DNA of 64,000 nucleotides, taken from Omphiscola glabra (taxonomy: Eukaryota; Mollusca; Gastropoda; Lymnaeidae). Within the stretch, counting starts at the first letter, position 1, and each line of letters begins with the position of its first letter. A program made the translations under genes and the position numbers. Below, in pieces: positions 55,787 through 64,000 of this stretch. Where the stretch lies: assembly GCA_964017045.1 (NCBI GenBank), contig OZ024794.1, positions 28,925,815 through 28,989,814 of the forward strand, in the 5' to 3' direction. Under the pieces are notes generated by a model that saw only the letters and a list, made by a program, of their open reading frames with translations, had not been told where the DNA came from and did no database searches.

Positions 55787-56275
55787 GTATAGGTACTTCT
55801 GTAAAAAAAAAAAGGTTCTAACAAATTATTGAAATATTATGATTATATACAGCAAATTTGCCCATGATGTTATGCACTCTGCAAATTATGATCATTTATA
55901 ATATGGACTCTACCACGACCAGGTTTTTAAAGTCTCAAATTAGCCTTAATTGGGATATTCTTGTTTAAATGGCTTCCAAGTTCACTCTAAAACATAAGTT
56001 ATGCAAATATTTTGATGTGTAAGTCTCATAGTTCAAAATAGTTGACTGATTGTAAAGGAAAAAGAAATTTATTAAAATGTAGGCCAAGATGTCGTTGAAT
56101 GCAAAAGGCCGGAAAAGGAACACAATTGTGGGATATAGTGATTATTTTTTGAATGAAATAACACCAACATAAAAAAAATTAAAACTTGGATTTTCACACG
56201 ACGAAGCCCATTAGTAATGGCATTACCCATACCAATTTTTTAGTAGTCTCCCTTGCTTTAACAAAGTACTACTTT
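55787..56275. mobile_element. Further AGGYAC-family copy or fragment
   Basis: Left end AGGTACTTCTGTAAAAAAAA near 55792. Interior blocks (TATGGACTCTACC, TTTTTAAA-TCTCAAATTA, AACATAAGTTATGCAAATAT, TGTAGGCCAAGATGTC) match 55040-55600. Right end AACAAAGTACTA near 56270. The 8-base flanks (CTTAGTAT against CTTTGGTC) do not match well, so the boundaries are less sure. Confidence 0.6.
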
Positions 56276-56279
56276 GGTC

Positions 56280-57031
56280 CACCCCACTGGGTGGGCTGTC
56301 TAGTTTTACACAAGTTTACACTTTACAGTATCTAGTCCTAGTTCCAGTAGGGCTACTATCTCATGTATGAAGTAGTAGTCTTATTAAATTAGTTAGTTGA
56401 GCAGGGCCTAGGGCATTTCATTATATCATAATAGTTATAGACATTATAAATAAATATATTATAACTATAGCAGGGCTTCCACATGAGCATTATTTTAGTA
56501 ACAAAAATACTAACTACAATTAATTTCAAAATTAAGGATAAAAATAAAGTAACCAGTTCCCCCATTTGCCCCTCATTACCACCAAATATGTTGACCTCTT
56601 TGTCTTGGCCTGCAGGTCATAAAATATCTACCATTTGGCCTTAAGCAAAGGTTACCTACCCTTGCAAGGGTACATAAATATTATTATATTGAAAATAGAT
56701 GTGTTTGACAAATGGTGTGATTAAATGGTTTGCAAACTGTCATGATTGAAACTGGATGGTTGATTTTTTTATAGGGTAGTATAGTATAATTGTGTATATA
56801 AGAAGAAGTACTGCTCAGATATAAGTGCCTTTCATCTTGAAGCATAAAAATAAAAAAATATTGACCACCCCATTTTATTAATTTTAATTAGGCCAAAGTT
56901 ATTTTAATTACGTTATCATTATGTGATGGTTACTTTGTATTAACTTTGTTTTTTGTTTGTTGTTTTTTTTTCAAATCTATAATTACAATACAGGTCTTAT
57001 TTACGGTTATTGCATTTTCTTATTTTTTTAG
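56280..57031. other. No gene seen; upstream of kelch gene
   Basis: AT-rich. Any leader exon of the kelch gene would be here or further left. The acceptor TTCTTATTTTTTTAG ends at 57031. Confidence 0.5.
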
Positions 57032-57039
57032 CTGAGAAA

Positions 57040-60000
57040 ATGTTGAATGGAGCAGATGAAAATCAAGATAAAAAAATAACTATACAGGTAAAAAAGGTAG
57101 TTAATGACCCTTCATCAATATCGAGTTTTCCTTATTCGGGACGTGAAGGGCAAGTTGCCTGTAGTGTGGCAAATAAGGTTTACATCTTTGGAGGTGTGGA
57201 ACAAGGTCAAGGGGAAGAGCCAAAAGAAACAAATGAATTAATCACATTTGATATAGGTAAGAAGAGATTTTAAAATATTTGTTTAGATGTATATCTGCAA
57301 ATTTTCTAAATAATGGGACATGTTTTAATTTTTTAATTTTACTGTTTTGTGTTTTAAGTTAATTTAATTAATACTTACTTAAATTAAATTCTCTTTCTTC
57401 TAATTTTCTACAGATTATTATTAGGTCAATTCAGTTTAATTTTTGTTTTCCAGTTTCCTCCAAATGGTCCCAACCACAGGTTACAGGCACAGTACCACCA
57501 CCTAGATCTGCATCATCACTAGTTGCAGTAGGTACAAAGTTATACTTGTTTGGAGGTCTGAGCCACATGTCTGGGTGGTTTGATGACATATTTGTCTTTG
57601 ATACAAGTAAGCAGATTTATTTGTTACAAAGATATGTTGACTTGAAAGTTTTTTCGTAAGCTGAACATTTATGTATCTGCTAACATAATTCTCATGTCAC
57701 TGTCAAAATTATTGCTAATAACTTAATTTTAACAGAAACTTAATAAACTTAGACTTCATTTTAATTTCATTACTTTAACAGAATAAATTGTTAATGAGGT
57801 GCAGGTTCTATTTCTATTTGAGACCCTCAAAATAGGGCAGATGGTCAGGTGGAATGAATTTTTTAAGCCAAATGAGGCAGTTGTTCTTAAGAAAACCTTG
57901 AGTTTGCCATTGAAATAATATAATTTAATATCCAACTAAACCAACATAGTGGGGAGGCAGTTGTTCTTAAGAAAACCTTGAGTTTGCCATTGAAATAATA
58001 TAATTTAATATCCAACTAAACCAACATAGTGGGAAGGCAGTTGTTCTTAAGAAAACCTTGAGTTTGCCATTGAAATAATATAATTTAATATCCAACTAAA
58101 CCAACATAGTGGGGAGGCAGTTGTTCTTAAGAAAACCTTGAGTTTGCCATTGAAATAATATAATTTAATATCCAACTAAACCAACATAGTGGGGAGGCAG
58201 TTGTTCTTAAGAAAACCTTGAGTTTGCCATTGAAATAATATAATTTAATATCCAACTAAACCAACATAGTGGGGAGGCAGTTGTTCTTAAGAAAACCTTG
58301 AGTTTGCCATTGAAATAATATAATTTAATATCCAACTAAACCAACATAGTGGGGAGGCAGTTGCTCTTAAGAAAACCTTGAGTTTGCCATTGAAATAATA
58401 TAATTTAATATCCAACTAAACCAACATAGTGGGAGGCAGCAGCCAATTTAGCATGAGCTTAAAAGTTAAATGTGTATGCAAAAAATTATGTATTCTCAAA
58501 AAGTTAAGCTGCATTTACCAAAATAAAAATCTGAAAGGGTTAATTTAAAAAAAAAAAAAATTGAGGAAATTATTCAATTTTAATTAAATTCTACCAAATA
58601 TAAGCTTTCCCTACATTAAATTTATCTTAGATGCGTGAATTGACACGTGGTCCCATAACAAATTTTGTGACCACATTAAAAGCAATTTCTCTTTATACAT
58701 GGAAGATATTTACTACTTTTACAAAGATTTAGCTATCATACTGTCTTAATATTATATAAAAGCATTTTCACTTGAAATATGTTTGATTATCCCTTTTTTT
58801 ATTACAGTTACAAACTCATGGTCAATTTTGGATGCCGATGGAATTAAACCTAGAGCTAGAGACAAGTTGCAAGCTGTGGCAGTTGATACAAATATTTATT
58901 ACTTTGGTGGATTTGGACCAAAATCTGATGAAGCTGAGGCGGCTGATGTAAGTTGGCTGATGTGAGTTATTGATATCCATTTTTATATTAGTTTTATTTT
59001 TATTTTGCATGTGTATATTTTCTATTCTATATCATGTGTCTTCTAGCTGGAAGGCAATGATGACGATGAAGATGAGGACGATATCCCTGAGGCACATGAT
59101 CAAGATGGAGCTGAGTTTGGCTGGTTTAATGATCTCTATGTCTTAGACACTGGTTAGTACATAATTGTTAGACACAATCAAATTTTTTAAAACATAACAA
59201 AAAAGTGGTGACTAGATGCAGTGTTTTTTTGTTTTTTTTTTAAAATTAATATTATCCAGCTTGTAAGGACATGTCTAAATTGTTGAATATTTTACCTAGA
59301 AACATATTTATGACATAAATAAATACTGATGGTATTACTTGAACAAATCAAATCTTTTATTGAACAAGAAATAATTTAGGATACATTTCTCTTCCTTTTT
59401 TGAAAAAATTCTGCTTAAAAAGAGTTGTTAATAGTTTTATTTGAATTTGCAGTTAATTGTCGTTGGTCACAACCCATGCAGATGAACCTTGGTGTGCCAA
59501 CTCAAAGAGCTGCTCATTCTATGTGTGCCATAAATAGACATCTGATCATTTTTGGTGGTAGAGATATTGAGGAACGACAAAATGACTTGCACATCTTCAA
59601 TGTTGGTAAGGATGTACTTTATTTCCTGTAAATAATTCTTTATGTCATCTAAGGGGTGTGTATGGTAAATTTTGTTTTGCAGGCCTCTCATTTCCTACGG
59701 CCCCATCTTGGTTGATGGCAGATGTGTCATGGCAACCAAGATGGCGCTGTGGGAAAAAAAATAAAATGAAAAGTAGTCCAAAACACGTCTGCTAAAATGG
59801 GGAGGGGAAAGGGAGAGAATATGCTGTTTCAGTTGCTTACAGAGAGAAAGGAAAAATGAATGTTAAAATTAATTAAATGATTTTTTTTGAGAAAACCATC
59901 CACCCTAAAAATCTACAGCTCTTCATAACCTGAATGCTGAGTCAGTGTCCTAAATTCAGACTTAAGTCTCCCCTCTCTCTCTCTCCTCTTTCAAACTTGA

Positions 60001-61923
60001 TTTGATTTTATCCCTTACAGTACCAGGCGCGTCTTTTTGTGGTGACCCACTTTTTTCCTGTGGCCCAAGCGCGTGTATTTGCCACATAGAGGGGTATCTA
60101 ATATAAACACAAAAACAGGATATAATCTTTCACCACAGTCTCGGCCAGAATGTTTATTCGTTAGGGGAATAGTCTATCTTTATTTTGCCTTTTAAATTAT
60201 GAAAATCGACCAATTGCTGAGTTTTTTGTGCGGATCTGTATTTGTTGTTTCCAAGGTGCTATTGATGACGACTTACCCCTACATAGAGGGGTATCTAAAT
60301 ATAAATACAAAAACGAGGATATAACCTTTCAACATAGTCTTGGGCAGAATGTTTATTCGATATGGGAATATTCGAATTTTATTTTGCCTTTTAAATTATG
60401 AAAATCAACCAATTACTGATTTTTTTTGTACTGATCTGTAGTTGTTGTTTATATGGCGCCACCTAGCGCTATTGTTGATGACGAATTACACCCACTTGAT
60501 GAAACCTTTTGTTCTGAAACTATAATTGAGCTTTAATTGGGATTGGATGATTCTCATTTTTAACACACTTATCCATTTCTCAACAGATAATTCTCTACAT
60601 ATTATCAATTATTTGAAACAAAAAAGTAACAAAATAATTTGCAAACCTATCAAATTTTGGCTCATTTCAAAATAATGTCTGGGCCACAGGGAATAGTTAG
60701 CAAAATAATAGCCGGTACTGAGGCAATATATAGCAAAAGGTTGCTCGGTACCAGAAGGGTTAATATCCATCAATCAAAGACAATCCATCTGCATATTAAT
60801 ATTAAAGAAAGATTAACTCTAGTAACAATTCATGAATAATCAAATGGGAGAGAATCCTACACAGAGACTCAAAGTGGCACGCTGAATGTATATTGACCAT
60901 TTAATATATATATAACAATTATTATGACTGGTGCAATATATGTTCAGTGGTTTTTATGTTTTATCATATTTAGCACACTGATGGTATTAAATATATTAAT
61001 TTGTATGCTTCAGACACCAGGAAGTGGCTTACAGATTTAACAGTAACAGGCCAAGTCCCAGACCCCAGGTCTTTCCACTCAATGACAGCAATAGGGGATA
61101 TTGCTGTATTGTTTGGAGGCAGGGGCAGGAATGATCAACATTTTGATAATTTTGATGTGTTTGATTTTGGTGAGAAGCCTTTTCCTTTCACAATTTAATT
61201 TTTAGTTTAATTCAATGTATTGTTGGGTAAAGGTTGGTCTTAGAAAATCTGTAACCATGTCTCTAAGCTTTGCTAAAATTTAATTAGATATTTTTCTCCT
61301 GACACTGATATTATTAAATTTTAGGTTGTGGAATTTGTAGCCAATTTTTTTTTTTTTTTTAAATTTTATAAAATGAAACTTTTTTTTTTTAGCAAAAAAA
61401 CAGTGGTTTCCAGTAAGGATAGAGGGAGACAAACCAGCTGCAAGGGGACAGCACTGCACAGTGTCAGTAGGGGATTACATATTTTTATTTGGTGGGTCTG
61501 GAAATTTTAGTCCTGAAACCATGCAGTGTCAGACATTCTATACTGATGCATTTTTTATAAAGACGGGTAAGCTTCATTCTAATTTTATTACAGTATCCAT
61601 GTTAGAAAAAAACTAAAATTCAATTTTTTAATATCTGTATTTATTTTTTGGTTAGTTAATGTGTTGAAGATCATGGCAATAGATTTTATTATTACATCTT
61701 TTTTAGCATTTCCCCTTTCTTTGCAATTGTCTGCAATGGTGTAGTGTTTATCACACTATCTTCGTTCTAGATTGCTGGCTTGTCAAGCCAGACCATAATC
61801 AGATCGTTTTTATTTCATTCTGTTTGTTATTTTCTTTTAATCTTTACTGTTTCTATTTTCACAGACAATTTCTCATCTAGCGCTCAATCAAATGGTTTAT
61901 CGTCAGGATCTGGAGATTGCTGA
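57040..61923 (+). CDS. Kelch-repeat beta-propeller protein, eight coding exons, 385 aa
   Basis: Coding exons by splice signals and phase: 57040-57256, 57454-57606, 58808-58947, 59047-59152, 59453-59605, 61014-61169, 61393-61566, 61865-61923 (TGA). They sum to 1158 bases with no stop. All introns are GT-AG. Six kelch blades are seen, each with a hydrophobic YIFGG/YLFGG/IIFGG/VLFGG/FLFGG strand and later W and D residues. Blade 3 is split over exons 3 and 4 and has an acidic insert (GNDDDEDEDD). Every intron is phase 1 except the one inside blade 3 (phase 0), so blades and exons nearly coincide. The protein lacks BTB, BACK or signal sequences, like the small KLHDC-type kelch proteins. Such proteins serve as substrate-binding propellers, for instance in CUL2 ligases, or as scaffolds. 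Which one this is I cannot say. The start ATG has A at -3, but an upstream coding exon is possible because the frame is open to the acceptor at 57031. Confidence 0.85.
57876..58438. repeat. 80-bp minisatellite, 7 copies, in kelch intron 2
   Basis: GAGGCAGTTGTTCTTAAGAA then AACCTTGAGTTTGCCATTGA and on to CCAACATAGTGG repeats at exactly 80 bases. Copies differ by only one or two bases (GGGAAGG, TTGCTC), so the expansion is recent. Confidence 0.97.
59698..59746. repeat. Short inverted repeat in kelch intron 5
   Basis: CCATCTTGGTTG and CAACCAAGATGG are perfect 12-base inverted arms separated by about 18 bases. Confidence 0.8.
60084..60482. repeat. ~197-bp tandem duplication in kelch intron 5
   Basis: ACATAGAGGGGTATCTAA through TTTTGCCTTTTAAATTATGA and GATGACGA occurs at 60084 and again at 60281, with moderate divergence. 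Confidence 0.88.
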
Positions 61924-63015
61924 TTGTACATCTAGAATGTAGTTAACCTTGCAAATTAGTATATGCCTTATGACTGAACTTACTTAGCTTCTTAATTAAT
62001 TTACTACCAATATCCGTCCTCATCAAGACAGGAAAGTTCTCACCGATGCCATTATCAGCTTACATTTGCAAGCTATTCCTAATAATAAACTGAAGTTTTC
62101 TTAATATACTAATATATTTTAGGAATAGAATAAAAAAAATGACAGGTGCAACCAATAAGTAATGTCAGGTTTTAAAAAATGGTTTTTAGGGCGTGGTGTG
62201 CAAAATGTGTATTGTATTTCATTTATAATGTTAAAAGCATGAGTAATTCTTAAAGTAAAAAAATGCAGTTGTGATTACATAGAAAATCATGTTGGCAAGT
62301 TGATTGCTTTGTTTTTTTGTATTTTTTAAATTATAGATACTTAAATACTTTGCAAGAACTTAATTGTAAATTAAAAGTTTAAGAACATTTTTCCCACCTC
62401 TATATTATAAATTTGATGTCTTTTATAGGCTAAGTAAAGATATCTGTGTTTGGCTTGTAGTTGAATTTTGTTTATAGATTTCTTTCTATATTTGGACCTT
62501 TTCATGCATAAACTAACCAGGTCAATTTAGCAGAGATTTTATTGCCATCGACAGTAACCACACTCTGAAATGATTCATAATAAAATGCCTGTTGTCCCAT
62601 TTGACCTGCAATAATAATATTTTACTGGCTTATTCTGTTTACACAATGAACAATTTATTAGATTTTACTGAACAGTATATTTTTAGGTTGGCTTAGTGTG
62701 TGTGCCTTCTGTTATTTTATTGAACATTGACAGGTTCATTTCCTTTTTTTACAATAAAACTTCACATCTATAATTCTTGCTATTTAAAATGTATATAATG
62801 TCAAATTATACTGGATTTATGTCTTTGTTAACATCTACTTTTTGCCTTGTGACATTTTTTCTATTGAGTGAATTATAGTTTTAGTACTCATTAACAAGTG
62901 GTAATTTATTTTACAGCATTTCCCCACCTTCCCAATTTTTTTTTAAATTACCGATATATAAATCATACACTTCAAAACATTAAATATTGAAACTTTTCTT
63001 CAAAACTTTACCAAT
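61924..63015. other. 3' region of kelch gene
   Basis: No coding signal. AATAAA-type signals occur near 62580 and 62752. Which one is used is unknown. Confidence 0.45.
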
Positions 63016-63084
63016 ATACCGGTACTATAAATCAATCTACCGGTACTATAAACCAATCTACCGGTACTATAAATCATTCTACAT
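63014..63084. repeat. 22-bp tandem repeat, 3 copies
   Basis: TACCGGTACTATAAATCAATC recurs with AACCAATC and ATCATTC variants. Confidence 0.9.
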
Positions 63085-64000
63085 TCCTGTTATTGTAAAC
63101 AAAAAAAATGGTTTAATAAGTGCACTCACTAGCCCAAACTTGAGTTTTTAAAAAAAAATGATATTTTTGTGTTTTTAAAATATTTTGTGTTATTGCTGTA
63201 CGGCCATTTTGTTTTGTTGACATGGCCTCAGGCTTTTGTTGAGCTGTTCAGTAATTCATGAATCTGTATTGTAAACAAAAGGTTTGATACTTAATAAATG
63301 GTGGCCCCCATCCTTTTAAAGAAGTGTTTTTTTTTCTCTGTTTAAATGCCTCCCACCTATAATTAAGCTTTGCATGTTTTTTTAAAAAAATCACATTTGA
63401 TGTATTATTTTATAAAAATAATATACATTAACTGCATTCTTTACTACATTTGGTGGTAGAAAATTTAAAGTATTATTATAAATACTTTAAAAGTTAAATG
63501 TTCAGAATTCTCATAGTCCATGCTAGCTGACCTACATGTTCCAAACATATTGGATGGTGCTGAGTGCTAGCTTTCTGAAACACTAATTGTATTTACCATT
63601 CATCTAGTCTTGACTTAAATCTTTGAAAATTGCTTGATATGTTAATTAATTTAATATGTTTGTTCTGATCTTTAAAATATACATATATTATACATACAAT
63701 CTGTTTAGAATATCAACTAAAAACATGTGAGATTATTGCCTTGTTTCACTTATGTTGTGTTTTATTTAACTTCTGTTTATGTTGATTTAAGTCTTGAATG
63801 AATTTATTTATTTATTTGTGTAAAGACATTTTATTAATTGCATCGTATTTTTTTTTTTTTTTTTTTTTTAATTATAATTATGTTTACAGGAAGGGAGGTA
63901 AGAGATTTTTTCTATTCTTCACTTAGTGATTTACTGAATTATCAAACCTGAACACGCGTTTCCTCTGGCTGGATCTGGAAATACAAGGCTGAAGCCATCT
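63085..64000. other. No gene seen to window end
   Basis: AT-rich with a long T run at 63849-63869. TATGTTTACAG near 63889 followed by GGTAAGAG looks like an acceptor and donor only 8 bases apart. The last ~90 bases are less AT-rich and could begin an exon of a neighbouring gene, but no frame is convincing. Confidence 0.35.

Noticed and set aside
63889..63898. An 8-base micro-exon between TTTACAG and GTAAGAG
   Set aside because: No frame or neighbouring exon supports it; the kelch gene already ends at 61923.

Overview
This is eukaryotic, very probably animal, nuclear DNA. It is AT-rich and gene-poor, and its genes have spliceosomal introns. It is full of minisatellites, poly-C/poly-G runs, short inverted-repeat (MITE) elements and decayed LINEs. 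The closest match I can suggest is a mollusc, probably a gastropod. That rests on the style of the LINE tails, the hAT-type MITEs and the invertebrate transposase-like families, and it is inference, not proof.

Layout. 1-26 kb: almost no genes. This part holds tandem arrays (31/32-bp at 2.9-4.4 kb, 23-bp at 4.7-6.7 kb, 17-bp at 7.7-8.0 kb, 46-bp at 9.7-10.0 kb, 16-bp at 16.2 kb, 37-bp at 21.4-22.4 kb) mixed with MITEs. Several MITEs have exact or near-exact target-site duplications (TSDs): 1757-2030, 6937-7118, 13020-13802, 17249-17442, 26169-26354. Two weak candidate exons lie at 10.3 and 11.2 kb. 27-28.2 kb: a broken, minus-strand non-LTR reverse transcriptase copy. 29.5-30.2 kb: an intact single-exon coding region for AP-5 complex subunit sigma-1 (AP5S1). 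33.3-34.2 kb: a TA-flanked MITE inside one half of a tandem duplication whose other half keeps the empty site. 36.0-36.8 kb: a hAT-like element. 37.7-38.4 kb: a 24-bp array with higher-order structure. 39.2-41.9 kb: a minus-strand 879-residue ORF with three copies of a Cys-rich domain. 42-44 kb: a long inverted repeat.

48.3-55.7 kb is the most interesting block. It is a nest of three related DNA transposons. Each has 5'-AGGYAC...GTRCCTA-3' ends and each has its own exact 8-bp target duplication. The innermost large one (50463-54920) carries an intron-containing, now defective, transposase-like gene of a family I know only as uncharacterised invertebrate proteins. Partial relatives lie at 44.5-44.9 and 55.8-56.3 kb.

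57.0-61.9 kb: an eight-exon kelch-propeller gene of 385 codons, with nearly one blade per exon. The genes show no common pathway. AP5S1 and the kelch gene look like ordinary host genes; most other coding sequence derives from transposons.
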